Shown: positions 1-12,468, counted from the stretch's first letter. The stretch is DNA of 64,000 nucleotides from Tragulus kanchil (GCA_022376925.1 JAIOJX010000005.1:8584501-8648500); one strand, 5' to 3'. Program-made: numbers and translations. The notes: generated by a model not told the origin, from the sequence alone.

Positions 1-880
1 GTGTTGTATATGGCACATAGGATATGCTCAGTGCATGTGTATTGAGCATTTAAAACTATACTTCACAGTTGCATGATTAAAACATTCTGGTTAACTTACT
101 TTTCAGCCACATCTTTTGGATGTGAATATGCTTTTAAGAAGGACATAAGGTGTTTAAGCAATTTAGGTAGATAATTGTCATACCTTTAAAATACACAAAT
201 GCTTTTTTGGGGATTCTAGTTGCCATTCTTTCATGTACTTTATTTAACATTTTCAACCATTTTAAGAGAGATTAGTGTTTATCCTTATTTGACAAATTGA
301 GACATTAATGCAGAGAGTGACTTGCTTAGATGTGGGTAGCTAAGTGAAAAATATTAGTTTTTTTCAGATTACAATAGCACATATTAATATGATAACATAT
401 TAAGTCAGAAGGTGTTTTTGTCATCATCATAAACTTGGAAATGAAACTTCTAAAAGGAAGGAGCTTCATGTAGAACCAGACTGATTTAGATTTAAGAAGT
501 GACTTTGTGAAGGATCTGCAGAAATCTGGTTAATAGGAATTCTGGTTAATTAAAAAGTAAATAAAAGGGTAGTGTACTCTTATCTCCTACAGTCTTTTCA
601 ATTAACTGGGATAGTTTATTCCCTTGCCTGCATCTTATCCCATAGGTGAAGCAGAATTTTTGTATTGACCTTTTAATCTCAGAGACCAGCCTTTAGAAAG
701 TAGTCTTGTGTATGTCTTACTTTGAGAGAAATAAATTTTTAAAAAATGTTAAGAACTAGAAATTAGAACTAGCTCAACATTTTAGAGCTCTAAGTTAATG
801 TAGTTTGGTTACTTCATTTAGAATTATTGAAATATACGTGACTGGGATCAAACAGTCATTTAATGACAGAGACAGGACCG
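1..880 (+). other. TMEM170B intron 1 (inferred), AT-rich, no feature recognised
   Basis: AT-rich sequence with short chance reading frames only. I see no SINE head, splice site or promoter that I would support. It is assigned to intron 1 because exon 2 lies downstream and no exon 1 codons for the TMEM170B N-terminus appear anywhere in the window. Confidence 0.5.
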
Positions 881-3054
881 AAACTGGTGTCGCAGACTCT
901 CAGTTCTGGACCTTTTACATTTATTCCACATCAGTCCTTAACTCAGGCTCATTTGGTAAATGTAAGTCACTTAAAAATATCTATGTAAGTATTTGCCCCA
1001 AATGAGCCCACAAATGGGTGAATGGAACTGATTTTTGTCCAGAAATAAAAGATACTGGACATGGTAAGATACTGAATAGTGATGCTAGTAGTAATAATCT
1101 TTCTGAAATTGTTAAGTTGCCACAGTCTCAGTAAAAGTTAGTGATTCGTATGTATTATATATCTAATTTTAAAAATCCTACCAAGTTCAGTCTATTTTTT
1201 CACTTTCCTGGAAGACAGCAGTATGGGGATTCCATAGAGAGATTAACGCCTGGAGACCCCATCTTTGTCACTTAGTAACTATTGCCAGAGTTGTCTTCTG
1301 TGTCTGCCACTTCCCAGAATGTGTGACTCTCTGGATTCCTAAGTGTTTGTTGGCTGTGTGTAGGTTAGACGCTTTTCAGCTCACTCAAGTAGAGAGGCCA
1401 GTGGCTTCCTTCCTTCTCAGATAGTTTTTCTTTCTCCGAGTATGTCCTACATCCCTCCTCTCCACCACCTAGAATTACAGTCAGAATGTATATACCCTTT
1501 CAGTTTTACGGCCAACCTGACTTTTAAAAAAATGACCTACAAGGAAATGTATTCTTTTGCTTTACCTATATTATCTTCAACTACTCTGGCTCCCAGCTTT
1601 GTGTTCCCACCCAAGTTTGGTTGTTCAGAGTTTAGAGAAGAACTTTTTACTTAGAAGGAGTCAGCCCCTGATAAACACAGCCCGGCTGGTGGTGAGAAAG
1701 GAGTGATTGGTCCCCAGGAAAAAGGCAAAGGCTGCTTCAGGCTCATCCCCTCTCTCAGGGTCAGCAGCAAGTTGGGAGAAGGTGCTCTCCCCTGTCCGTT
1801 GATACAAACACCGAGAAGCTGGAAATTCAGACCGGAGCGAAGGTCAACTGTGTGCATGTGTGTTTATAAAATATTACTGTATACATACACACTATTATAG
1901 TCCCCCTTTAGACTTTGTAGTGTTAAGCCATTTTAGTGTTAATAGTGATTATCAGAAAAAAGAGGAAACTGGTGTCGCAGACTCTCAGTTCTGGACCTTT
2001 TACATTTATTCCACATCAGTCCTTAACTCAGGCTCATTTGGTAAATGTAAGTCACTTAAAAATATCTATGTAAGTATTTGCCCCAAATGAGCCCACAAAT
2101 GGGTGAATGGAACTGATTTTTGTCCAGAAATAAAAGATACTGGACATGGTAAGATACTGAATAGTGATGCTAGTAGTAATAATCTTTCTGAAATTGTTAA
2201 GTTGCCACAGTCTCAGTAAAAGTTAGTGATTCGTATGTATTATATATCTAATTTTAAAAATCCTACCAAGTTCAGTCTATTTTTTCACTTTCCTGGAAGA
2301 CAGCAGTATGGGGATTCCATAGAGAGATTAACGCCTGGAGACCCCATCTTTGTCACTTAGTAACTATTGCCAGAGTTGTCTTCTGTGTCTGCCACTTCCC
2401 AGAATGTGTGACTCTCTGGATTCCTAAGTGTTTGTTGGCTGTGTGTAGGTTAGACGCTTTTTCAGCTCACTCAAGTAGAGAGGCCAGTGGCTTCCTTCCT
2501 TCTCAGATAGTTTTTCTTTCTCCGAGTATGTCCTACATCCCTCCTCTCCACCACCTAGAATTACAGTCAGAATGTATATACCCTTTCAGTTTTACGGCCA
2601 ACCTGACTTTTAAAAAAATGACCTACAAGGAAATGTATTCTTTTGCTTTACCTATATTATCTTCAACTACTCTGGCTCCCAGCTTTGTGTTCCCACCCAA
2701 GTTTGGTTGTTCAGAGTTTAGAGAAGAACTTTTTACTTAGAAGGAGTCAGCCCCTGATAAACACAGCCCGGCTGGTGGTGAGAAAGGAGTGATTGGTCCC
2801 CAGGAAAAAGGCAAAGGCTGCTTCAGGCTCATCCCCTCTCTCAGGGTCAGCAGCAAGTTGGGAGAAGGTGCTCTCCCCTGTCCGTTGATACAAACACCGA
2901 GAAGCTGGAAATTCAGACCGGAGCGAAGGTCAACTGTGTGCATGTGTGTTTATAAAATATTACTGTATACATACACACTATTATAGTCCCCCTTTAGACT
3001 TTGTAGTGTTAAGCCATTTTAGTGTTAATAGTGATTATCAGAAAAAAAAAGAGG
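881..3054 (+). repeat. Tandem duplication 1 (period about 1085 bp)
   Basis: Copy 1 is 881-1965 and copy 2 is 1966-3054, abutting head to tail. Both start AAACTGGTGTCGCAGACTCT. The only differences I noticed are one extra T near 2461 and a longer A run near 3042. The content is intronic and non-coding; the duplicated short frames on both strands have no recognisable domains. Confidence 0.95.
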
Positions 3055-3103
3055 GAAGCCTGGTACCTGCTATACATATTTGTAATTGTTCATATCTCAT
3101 CCT

Positions 3104-3289
3104 GGCAATCTACCTGCCAAACAGGAGACCTGGAGTTTCATCCCTGGGTCGGGAAGATCCCCCCTGGAGAAGGAAATGGCAACCCACTCCAGTCTTCTTG
3201 CCTTGGAAATTCCACAGACAGAGGAGCCTGTCTGGCTGCAGTCCATGGGGTCATGAAGAGTTAGACACAGCTTTGTGACTGAACAACAG
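3104..3289 (+). mobile_element. Bov-tA SINE, 5' part degraded
   Basis: The body matches the ruminant Bov-tA pattern: GGAGACCTGGAGTTTCATCC, a GGGAAGATCCCCCCTGGAG-type core, CCCACTCCAGTCTTCTTGCC, GACAGAGGAGCCTG, and a diverged tail ending GTGACTGAACAAC. The first approximately 20 bases of the tRNA-like head are eroded. It follows directly on tandem duplication 1. Confidence 0.85.
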
Positions 3290-4295
3290 CCCCTCATCCT
3301 AGTAAACCAGCACATGCCTTTGGTGGCTCTCCCAGACAGGTGTGCCTGTCTCAGAGTTATGTGGATTCTAGTGTTCCATCCCTAAATGATCTGTTACAGG
3401 ATGTGAGTTTATGTAGATAAAATTATTTCAGGTGTCCACTGAACATAAATAGATAGTTATGTTATGTAACTGTAGCCCTAAAGACAGTGTGCCACTTTTC
3501 AGTATTTGTGCCGGACCCTCGAATTTGCTGTTTCTGAAATCATGAAAAATTCCTTACTTTTTTGTGGTACTGAGCCAATTAATAAGTGTTGGTATTATTT
3601 GTACTTTATAGGACTTTGTCATGTGGAAGACTTAACTGTTTATCTTACCAAGAATGAAGCAACTGTAATTTTTCAAAAATTAGAATTCTCACCTTGAGTT
3701 TTTACTTTCTTAATTCCATCTCATTATGATTGAATCTTGCATCCATATATTCTGGCAATAACCACAGACAAGGTCCGGATGATATTTCTTAAACCTAGAA
3801 CGATTTCTAGAGAAGCGTGTGGACTGTGGAGGATGTAAGTTTGATTCTGAAAGAGTCAACTGTCGTAATATAAATGCGTTTGTCTTTACTTTGTTAAGTG
3901 ATTGGAGGGAATGACCAGAAAGTAAGATAGTTCGTGAATAGAACTTAGAATAACTAGGGATGTTTTTCCTGTAGAAAGGAATCCTAAACAGAAGGGAAAG
4001 GATGAGGCGGAGTTGGAGGAAGAATTGGAACCTGGGAGAGAAACTGGAGCTAATAATAGTCAGATGCAAGAGGAGAGCCCAGAGAATATAGCACATTGAA
4101 CTTACCTTGGAGTCAGATGAATAATTTAATGAAGTTATATTTATTGAACACCGACAACATCTCAGGCTGTGTGCAAAGCATTTTGCATGTGACTCACTTA
4201 CTATAATCGAAGTGGCCATATAATGCATTGTTTTATTAAACGTATGTAGAAGATTTATACTAAAAAGAAGCATCTGGCATTTTCAAGGGTCAACT
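3290..4295 (+). other. Intron 1 sequence without recognised feature
   Basis: The longest open frame here is a 187-codon stretch on the minus strand (3710-4273) of low-complexity, Ser/Leu-rich composition with no domain that I recognise. I regard it as chance. No repeat family was identified. Confidence 0.4.
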
Positions 4296-4600
4296 TTGTT
4301 GGGCATTTTTTTTTTTTAATTTTGGCCTCTTTTTAATTGTTTTATTTATTTATTTATTTATTTCCATCCATCTTTATACTTCGGCCTTTGTGGGCCTCCC
4401 ATTGCAATGGCCTCTCTGGTTTTAGGGCACTGGCTCTGGGTGCATGCACTCCAGAGCGCTGGCTGCTAATTGGAGACACCAGTCCAGCTGCTCCATGGCA
4501 CGTGAAATCTTCCCGGGCCAGGGATCGAACCAGTGCCCCTTGCACTGTAAGGTGGACTCTTTACCCACTGGACTACGAGAGAAGCCCTTGTTGGGTATTT
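4296..4600 (-). mobile_element. CHR-type tRNA-derived SINE with target-site duplication
   Basis: The element (4309-4587) is antisense: a T run and (TTTA)n at the left and GGGCTTC-type head at the right, read on the minus strand as GGGCTTCTCTCGTAGTCCAG. It has the internal GATCGAACCAGTGCCCCTTG box B-like stretch. The flanks TTGTTGGGCATTT (4296-4308) and TTGTTGGGTATTT (4588-4600) agree at 12 of 13 bases and form the target-site duplication. Confidence 0.9.
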
Positions 4601-4807
4601 CTTGATCTTGAGTGATTTGCCAGTCTGTGGTAAACACTGATAAACAAAGTTGAAAACGTCAGCCATCCATAAGGAGTTGATAGTGTAGAGATGCTAACTG
4701 ACCTTCAGGTTAATAGTACTTTGGTGGCTTGTTGAGTTCAGGGAGAACCCAGTAATGGGACTTTGAAGACAACAGAGGAGTTAAGAGAGTAGAGAAAGAA
4801 TGCGTTT

Positions 4808-5055
4808 AAGGGATGATGAGGGCTTCCTAGGTGGCCCTCGTCGTGAAGAACCTTCCTGCCAATGCAGGAGACTGATACAGGTTCTGTCCCTGTGGGGTAA
4901 GATCCCCTGGAGAAGGGCTTGGCAACCCACTCCAGCATTCCTGCCTAGAGAATCCCCATGGACAGAGGAGCCTGGTGGCTACAGTTTCTGAGCCACCAGG
5001 CACTGAGTCGGGCACGACGGAAGTGACTGAGCACCCGTGCACGCAAGGGATGATG
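4808..5055 (+). mobile_element. Bov-tA SINE with perfect 11-bp target-site duplication
   Basis: The element (about 4819-5044) has the GGCTTCCTAGGTGGC head, CCTGCCAATGCAGGAGACTG, and a tail with GAGTCGGGCACGACGGAAGT. The 11-bp direct repeat AAGGGATGATG flanks it exactly at 4808-4818 and 5045-5055, as expected from L1- or BovB-driven target-primed insertion. Confidence 0.93.
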
Positions 5056-5077
5056 GGGCGGTTACCGCAAGGGGCGG

Positions 5078-7241
5078 TTACCTGTGTTCAGGATGGCTCA
5101 GGTCCTACCAGATCTTGATTACATTTACATGTATTATATTGCTCTTGGGTATCTATGTGTAGCTAATAGGTTAATTTTATAGTATGATAAAATTCTTTCC
5201 CTGTCCAGTCCCCTGCCATGAGCTAGTATAATCAAACGTGGTTTCTAAATCTTGATGCATGTCAGAGTTCCTTGGGAGACCATAGTTGTGGAATTAGGAT
5301 CCTTGGGAACAGGGTCCAGGCAGGTACATTTTAAGAGTCTCATGTTGTGCCTACTGAGCTAGCGGGGCAGATATGGTCCATTTTAAACTAGCTCGTAAAG
5401 TGATTTTATTATTGAGAGTTCAAGGATTGGAAACACCAGATTTTTAAAATTTAAGCGTTTTTGTGATCAGTTTGTAACTGTGTTGTGATACGTAGTGCAA
5501 GTTAATGTGGACTGTGTAGTATCGCTAAAGACTTACTAAAATTTCAAAATAAATGACTCATTTCTGGAAGGACGCTTTTTCCAGTTTTTTTTTTTAGGTG
5601 ACTGTCTTTTAACATTAGAGGATAATTTAGGATTTGTCTTTTAAAAATATTTTATTTATATGAGCTATTTGCTACAGAGAAAAATTCTTATTAAATGGTA
5701 GTTTAAAAAAATTCTAAACAGTTGAGTTATATTTAATCTGAAGTATATGGGAGAATTAAACATTAACAACATTTATGTAAATAATTACATAATGTGTAGT
5801 TACCAGAATTTGTCCCCGACTTGAATAAATTGGGTTCTGCTAGACTTCTGTATGCAGATAGAGTCTAAAGAAGGGACAGGATCCTTGAGTTTATGACTAA
5901 GTACACTGAGTTTTATCCTTGAAAGCCATTAATTTGCTCTCATACTTTAGAAAAGCCACATATTTAACCAGGCCTCATCTATAACACTTTCAAATAACAG
6001 CAGTTTTCACTTTGACGTTAAAGGAAAGATGATCTAAAAATGTTAATGAGTTAAGAAAAAGTTGAGATATTTTACTGTGGCTAAGGAAAACATTTATCCA
6101 TTTGCATATAAATTTGTTTTAATCTTTAAAATTAAGCTTTTTTCAAGTCGGGCTTCAGATCTTGATTACCTGTGTTCAGGATGGCTCAGGTCCTACCAGA
6201 TCTTGTATTATGTTTTTGCTCTTGGGTATCTATGTGTAGCTAATAGGTTAATTTTATAGTATGATAAAATTCTTTCCCTGTCCAGTCCCCTGCCATGAGC
6301 TAGTATAATCAAACGTGGTTTCTAAATCTTGATGCATGTCAGAGTTCCTTGGGAGACCATAGTTGTGGAATTAGGATCCTTGGGAACAGGGTCCAGGCAG
6401 GTACATTTTAAGAGTCTCATGTTGTGCCTACTGAGCTAGCGGGGCAGATATGGTCCATTTTAAACTAGCTCGTAAAGTGATTTTATTATTGAGAGTTCAA
6501 GGATTGGAAACACCAGATTTTTAAAATTTAAGCGTTTTTGTGATCAGTTTGTAACTGTGTTGTGATACGTAGTGCAAGTTAATGTGGACTGTGTAGTATC
6601 GCTAAAGACTTACTAAAATTTCAAAATAAATGACTCATTTCTGGAAGGACGCTTTTTCCAGTTTTTTTTTTTTAGGTGACTGTCTTTTAACATTAGAGGA
6701 TAATTTAGGATTTGTCTTTTAAAAATATTTTATTTATATGAGCTATTTGCTACAGAGAAAAATTCTTATTAAATGGTAGTTTAAAAAAATTCTAAACAGT
6801 TGAGTTATATTTAATCTGAAGTATATGGGAGAATTAAACATTAACAACATTTATGTAAATAATTACATAATGTGTAGTTACCAGAATTTGTCCCCGACTT
6901 GAATAAATTGGGTTCTGCTAGACTTCTGTATGCAGATAGAGTCTAAAGAAGGGACAGGATCCTTGAGTTTATGACTAAGTACACTGAGTTTTATCCTTGA
7001 AAGCCATTAATTTGCTCTCATACTTTAGAAAAGCCACATATTTAACCAGGCCTCATCTATAACACTTTCAAATAACAGCAGTTTTCACTTTGACGTTAAA
7101 GGAAAGATGATCTAAAAATGTTAATGAGTTAAGAAAAAGTTGAGATATTTTACTGTGGCTAAGGAAAACATTTATCCATTTGCATATAAATTTGTTTTAA
7201 TCTTTAAAATTAAGCTTTCTTTTTTCAAGTCGGGCTTCAGA
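5078..7241 (+). repeat. Tandem duplication 2 (period about 1077-1098 bp)
   Basis: Copy 1 is about 5078-6159 and copy 2 about 6176-7241. Copy 2 lacks 21 bases within 40 bp of the left join, and copy 1 lacks four bases near its right end. The interior is nearly identical. The join at 6160-6175 repeats a GATCTTGATTAC string that also occurs at 5111-5121. The content is AT-rich intron. A segment around 5250-5370 faintly resembles a MER5-type DNA transposon, but I would not assert it. Confidence 0.95.
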
Positions 7242-7262
7242 CCTTTAATATGCTAATTTGTA

Positions 7263-7486
7263 GAGTGAGGTTTGTTTTTGTTTTAACTGTTCACTTGTGC
7301 CTGACTCTTCTGTGACCCCAGGGGTTGTAGCCTGCCAGTCTCCTCAGTTCGTGGGATTTGCCAGGCGAGAATACTGGAGTGGGCTATCATTTCCTTCTTC
7401 AAGGAATCTTCCCGACCCAGGGATTGAACCCACCTCTCCTGCCTTGCAGGCGGATTCTGCCCTGCAGTTTCCTCTGAGTGAGGTTT
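7263..7486 (-). mobile_element. Bov-tA SINE, antisense, perfect 11-bp target-site duplication
   Basis: The antisense body runs from the CACTTGTGCCTGACTCTTC tail to CCTTGCAGGCGGATTCTGCC. GAGTGAGGTTT occurs at 7263-7273 and 7476-7486, flanking the element exactly. The 5' head is short, so the copy is slightly 5'-truncated. Confidence 0.9.
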
Positions 7487-7686
7487 AAAACCTGGAGAAT
7501 CTTTGTGCTCTGAACATTGTTCATTAGTTCTTAGAATTGGGGCCTTCTTGAAACATGGTTTAGCAAACTCTGGATTCAGTATTTGAAGATCCCTTGCAGT
7601 TCTGAAATTGTATCTGTGTTTTTTTTGTTTTTTTTTTTTAACCTCAATGGGGGCATAACTGCTTCCTCAGGATTACTATCAGCCTA

Positions 7687-7932
7687 TCAAAGATATGTTG
7701 GGCTTCCCGGGTGGCTCAGCATTGAAAAAGCCATCTGCAATGCAGGAGTCGCAGGAGATGCAGGTTCGATCCCTGGGTCAGGAAGATCCCCTGGAGGAGG
7801 GCATGGCAGCCGGCTCCAGTACTCTTCCTCGGAGAATACCACGGACAGAGGAGCCTGATGGACTACAGTTCATAGGGTTACAAAGAGTTGGACACGACTG
7901 AAGCGATTTAGCATGCACGCACGTCAAAGATA
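7687..7932 (+). mobile_element. Bov-tA SINE with 9-bp target-site duplication
   Basis: Head TGGGCTTCCCGGGTGGCTCA, box B-like GGTTCGATCCCTGGGTCAGG, tail GAGTTGGACACGACTGAAGC. TCAAAGATA flanks it at 7687-7695 and 7924-7932. A small internal duplication (GCAGGAGTCGCAGGAGATGC) replaces the usual single GCAGGAGAC. Confidence 0.92.
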
Positions 7933-8443
7933 GAGCTGTCCTGAGTGTACGGGGGCATTGCTTGTTTTCCTGATTGAGCTTTCATTAATATTTTCTGATC
8001 TGTCATTATTTGGTCTGTTATTTAGATTAATTTTAGGGATTTGTTACATTGGGAGTTTCATTATAAGTTATGCTCCTTGATGTGAGGAGTTCAGTGTTCA
8101 ATGTAAATATCCCTTGGAAATACCGTATCATGAGATTGTAAAACATTTTATCAGTCCAAGAAAAGATTTCTTTTTTAGTTCAATGACTGATTCAAGCAGA
8201 TGTGTTGTTACTGACATAGATTTTCTGGTAGGATGTAGGTATATAAATGATAATAATGCAAGTTATTGTATATTGTTCTAATTTCGTAATAGGTTCAGAT
8301 TTTGACATTTAATTCTTATTCACTTGTAACAAATTATAATAAAGAAATTGAATGGCATCTTTAGGAAGATAGTGGTATTTTTGAACTATTTTAAATAGTC
8401 TTTAACTGTTTTTCACAGCAAATGATATTCTGATAGTTTTAAA
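7933..8443 (+). other. Intron 1, AT-rich, no feature recognised
   Basis: Low-GC sequence without long frames, SINE heads or splice-like signals that I would support. Confidence 0.4.
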
Positions 8444-10522
8444 TTAAAAGCTTGTTTTACTAAGAATTTTCTTTTTCTTTTAAATGATGAGTACTATAAT
8501 TTACCATTTGAAATTATATAATTATCTGGTAAAAGGGTAATTAGTGTAAGTGGGTGATAAACGGTGTTGTGGTAAGCTCTGAGAGAGGCAGTATACTAAA
8601 GCAGCGCTTGAAGGTGGTACAGTTACATTTAAAACTAGTATTTTTACTCCTTTTTAAGAAGTAGAAGCAGACGGCTATAATGTATCTGCAATAGCTTTAA
8701 CTTCTCTCGTGTTAAATGAAGTTTCAAGTGAACAAATATAGCAACTTATTTTAAAATTCTGGTTAAACTATTGGAATGATAAAGCAAGAAAAAATATCTT
8801 TTAAATTTACCTTCAGTTGAGCTTTTTGTTGCTGATTTCTTTGTGGAGAGTTACATTTTCACTTCATATTGCACCTTTCTACAGAGCTTCCTTTAGTATG
8901 CCATGGAGCGCACATCTGCTGGCAGTTAATTCTCCCAGGTTTTTTTTTTTTTTTTTTTCTGGAAAAAACTTAATTTCACCTTCAAGTCTGAAAACCCTTT
9001 CTCCTGAATATGAGTTCTGGCTTTGCAGGTTTTTTTTTTTTTCTCTTTTAGTCTTTAAAGCTGCGCTCTGATTTTGCTGTTTCTGGTGAGGCCTTTTCTG
9101 TGCTTTTCATCTTTGTTCCCCTATAAGACGGTTTTTCCTCTTTCTTTTTTTCCTTATTTCTTACTTAGTCGTTCCCTTTATCTTTGGTTTTAGGTCAGTT
9201 CACTGAGATGTATCTAGGTATGTGTGTGTGTGATTTTGTTTTATTGCTTTTTAGTTCTTTCGGGAGGTCTTTATTTTGATTGGTATTCTCTGGAAGTCTT
9301 AGATTTGTGGTTTAATATCTTTCATTATTTTTAGAAACTTTCATCCAATATTTAAATATTTTCCTTCTCCATCTTGGACTCTACACATATGCTAAACCAT
9401 TTGAAAATGTCCCGTAGCTCTTGAATGTTTCCTCTTTTCCCTCCTACTAGGATTTTTTCTCATTTTTTTCTCTTATATTTCATTTAAAAGCTTGTTTTAC
9501 TAAGAATTTTCTTTTTCTTTTAAATGATGAGTACTATAATTTACCATTTGAAATTATATAATTATCTGGTAAAAGGGTAATTAGTGTAAGTGGGTGATAA
9601 ACGGTGTTGTGGTAAGCTCTGAGAGAGGCAGTATACTAAAGCAGCGCTTGAAGGTGGTACAGTTACATTTAAAACTAGTATTTTTACTCCTTTTTAAGAA
9701 GTAGAAGCAGACGGCTATAATGTATCTGCAATAGCTTTAACTTCTCTCGTGTTAAATGAAGTTTCAAGTGAACAAATATAGCAACTTATTTTAAAATTCT
9801 GGTTAAACTATTGGAATGATAAAGCAAGAAAAAATATCTTTTAAATTTACCTTCAGTTGAGCTTTTTGTTGCTGATTTCTTTGTGGAGAGTTACATTTTC
9901 ACTTCATATTGCACCTTTCTACAGAGCTTCCTTTAGTATGCCATGGAGCGCACATCTGCTGGCAGTTAATTCTCCCAGGTTTTTTTTTTTTTTTTTTCTG
10001 GAAAAAACTTAATTTCACCTTCAAGTCTGAAAACCCTTTCTCCTGAATATGAGTTCTGGCTTTGCAGGTTTTTTTTTTTTTCTCTTTTAGTCTTTAAAGC
10101 TGCGCTCTGATTTTGCTGTTTCTGGTGAGGCCTTTTCTGTGCTTTTCATCTTTGTTCCCCTATAAGACGGTTTTTCCTCTTTCTTTTTTTCCTTATTTCT
10201 TACTTAGTCGTTCCCTTTATCTTTGGTTTTAGGTCAGTTCACTGAGATGTATCTAGGTATGTGTGTGTGTGATTTTGTTTTATTGCTTTTTAGTTCTTTC
10301 GGGAGGTCTTTATTTTGATTGGTATTCTCTGGAAGTCTTAGATTTGTGGTTTAATATCTTTCATTATTTTTAGAAACTTTCATCCAATATTTAAATATTT
10401 TCCTTCTCCATCTTGGACTCTACACATATGCTAAACCATTTGAAAATGTCCCGTAGCTCTTGAATGTTTCCTCTTTTCCCTCCTACTAGGATTTTTTCTC
10501 ATTTTTTTCTCTTATATTTCAA
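8444..10522 (+). repeat. Tandem duplication 3 (period about 1040 bp)
   Basis: Copy 1 is 8444-9483 and copy 2 is 9484-10522, the shortest period in the window. One T is missing from the long T run near 9980 in copy 2; otherwise I see no differences. The duplicated block includes part of an ancient antisense L1-like segment and a (TG)n run near 9221/10260. Confidence 0.95.
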
Positions 10523-10567
10523 TTGGAATAATTTCTGTTGGCCTACCTTTACATTCACTGATTCTTT

Positions 10568-11430
10568 TTAATTTTTTTTAATTGAAATATAGTTGATTTG
10601 CAATGTTGCATTAGTTTTAGGTATGTAACAAAGTGATTCAGTTTTAGATATATAGATACAGTCTTGCTAAGATTCTTTTCCACTATAAGTTATCATAAGA
10701 TATTGAGTATAATTCTCTGAGCTGTATAGTAGGTCCTTGGTTGGTTATCAGTTTTGTATACAGTAGTGTATGTATTTTCTTCCCTAACTCCTAATTTATC
10801 CCTCCTCCCTTCCCTTTTGGTAATCATAAGTGTGTTTTCTGTCTGTGAGTCTATTTCTATTTTTTTTTTTTTTTTTTGCCACTTCTATTGGTCTTTCGTT
10901 TATTTATTTTCATCCATCTTTGTTCTTTGGCCTGTGTGGGCCTCCCATCGCAGTGGCCTCTCTTGCTCCAGAGCTCCAGCTCAGTAGCTGGACACGTCAG
11001 TCCAGCCGCTCTGCAGCACGTGGGATCTTCCCAGGCCAGAGATTGAACCAACACTCCTTGCACTGCAAGGCGGTGTCCTTAATACTGGACCACCAGGGAA
11101 GCCCCTATTTCTGTTTTTTAAATAAGCCCATTTGTATCATTTTTTTTTTTAGATTCCATATATAAGCAATATTATACATTTATCTTTTCTGACTTAACTT
11201 CACTGAATGAGGTGATCTCTAGCAGTATTTCATTGTTTTGTGTGGCTGAGTAATATTCCACTGTGCATGTGTGCCCCGTCTTCTGCATCCTTTCGTCTGT
11301 GGATGGTCACTCAGGCTGCTCCAGGTCTGGGCTCTTGTAAACAGTGCTGCTGTGGTCAGCTCACTGATTCTTGGCCTGACTGTGTCCTGTCTACGGGGGA
11401 GTGCATTCAGGGACGTTTCATATTTGACAT
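10568..11430 (-). mobile_element. L1 3' end, antisense, carrying a SINE
   Basis: The antisense L1 3' UTR runs from ATTGAAATATAGTTGATTTG through GATTCTTTTCCACTATAAG and GTGTTTTCTGTCTGTGAGTC. After the SINE it resumes with CCATTTGTATCA, TAGATTCCATATATAAGCAA, TAATATTCCACTGTGCATGT and AACAGTGCTGCTGTGG. It is 5'-truncated in the ORF2 end region and non-coding. Confidence 0.85.
10851..11112 (-). mobile_element. CHR-type SINE inserted in L1, antisense
   Basis: The element lies at about 10859-11104, with a poly(T) start, CATCCATCTTTGTTCTTTGG, and end CCACCAGGGAAGCCCC. The flanking CTATTTCT repeats at 10851-10858 and 11105-11112 are the target-site duplication inside the L1 3' UTR, so this insertion is younger than the L1. 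Confidence 0.9.
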
Positions 11431-11660
11431 CACATTTTTTGTTGTTGTTTTAGTTTTTAAGCATTTTCATTGGACATTTTCTTGGACTTTCTGCTGAAAT
11501 TCGCCTTCTGTTCTTGTGAGTTGTTAACCTTTTCCATGAGTGTCTTTAACATGTTAATTATAGTTAAAGTCCCTGTCTGGTTGTTTTAAAATCTGGGTCA
11601 TCTCTGAGTCTGATCAGTGTAGTTTCTGACGATGAATTGTGTTTTCTGCATTTGAGAGTT

Positions 11661-12468
11661 TATATTTCTATCGAATTGAGGACTTTGCATGTTTAACAGT
11701 CGTGACGGAGGTGTGTAAGGTTTGTGGGTGGGAACGGGCTTCCTCCGCTGGACTGGTGGGGCGAATTTCCTTTCATTTACTCAGGAGTGAGCCGAGTTTG
11801 AGCTTTCTTGCTATGGTTACCTTCAGTGCACCCCAGGCTTCAAATTCTCGAGAAGGTGCTGCTGCCTTGTCCCTGGGGTGCGGGCCACGTGCTGCGGGGT
11901 CCTCTCTGCAGGCCTGCACTGCCCAGAAGAGGCTTTTCCACACACTGCTGGCCCCGCCACAGCCTTCTCTTGCTTGTTTCTTGGTGTCAGGTTCTCTGCA
12001 ATCTCCTGTCTTCCTCAGGAACGCTTGGTGGAGACTCGTGGAGAAGGGCTCGCGGGTGGCCGTGGGCATCCCTGGGTCACTTCCTCCATGCTGGCAGGTT
12101 AGCCGCATGCCTGGACTTGCGCTGTCAGTCGCAGTTGTAGCTGATCCTCCTACCGCTTGCGTGGTACCCCCCTCTCCTTCCTGTGCTTTGCCGCAGGAGA
12201 TGTATGGGTGTCAGCTCTCTCCTTGGAGGGTCTGACCCTCTCTGGAGTTGAGGTTACTTTGCTATCTTGCGGGGTCTCTGAACTGTGGACTCAAGAAAAG
12301 TTGTGATTTTGTAGTTTATCTTTCTCTCGTTGTTAGGGTGACACTGACATTCCTTACAGTTTTCTGCATTCTAAAGTTGATTTGAATTTGACTCTAATAA
12401 ACAAACTGTTTTAGAAATCGTAGAGTTAAACCTTGACAGATCACACGGTTAGGAAGATTGGAGATACT
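11661..12468 (+). other. GC-richer intronic stretch, no gene recognised
   Basis: A 198-codon open frame on the + strand (11639-12235) and overlapping frames on both strands result from locally high GC and few stops. The predicted peptide has no recognisable domain and is Ser/Ala/Leu-biased. It may belong to the old repeat upstream. I do not call a gene. Confidence 0.4.

Larger units (their letters stand above)
8840..11660 (-). mobile_element. Probable ancient L1 segment, antisense, interrupted
   Basis: T-rich sequence such as TTTACATTCACTGATTCTTT near 10540 and the stretch 11460-11640 (TTTAACATGTTAATTATAGT, CTGGGTCATCTCTGAGTCTG) resemble antisense internal sequence of old mammalian L1 families. 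A younger L1 3' end separates the two parts. The assignment is from memory of the pattern only; the exact family and ends are uncertain. Confidence 0.4.

Noticed and set aside
3710..4273. 187-codon minus-strand frame as a gene
   Set aside because: Low-complexity composition, no recognisable family, lies in an intron.
11639..12235. 198-codon + strand frame as a gene
   Set aside because: Overlapping frames on both strands, no domain and no splice or promoter context; local GC explains it.
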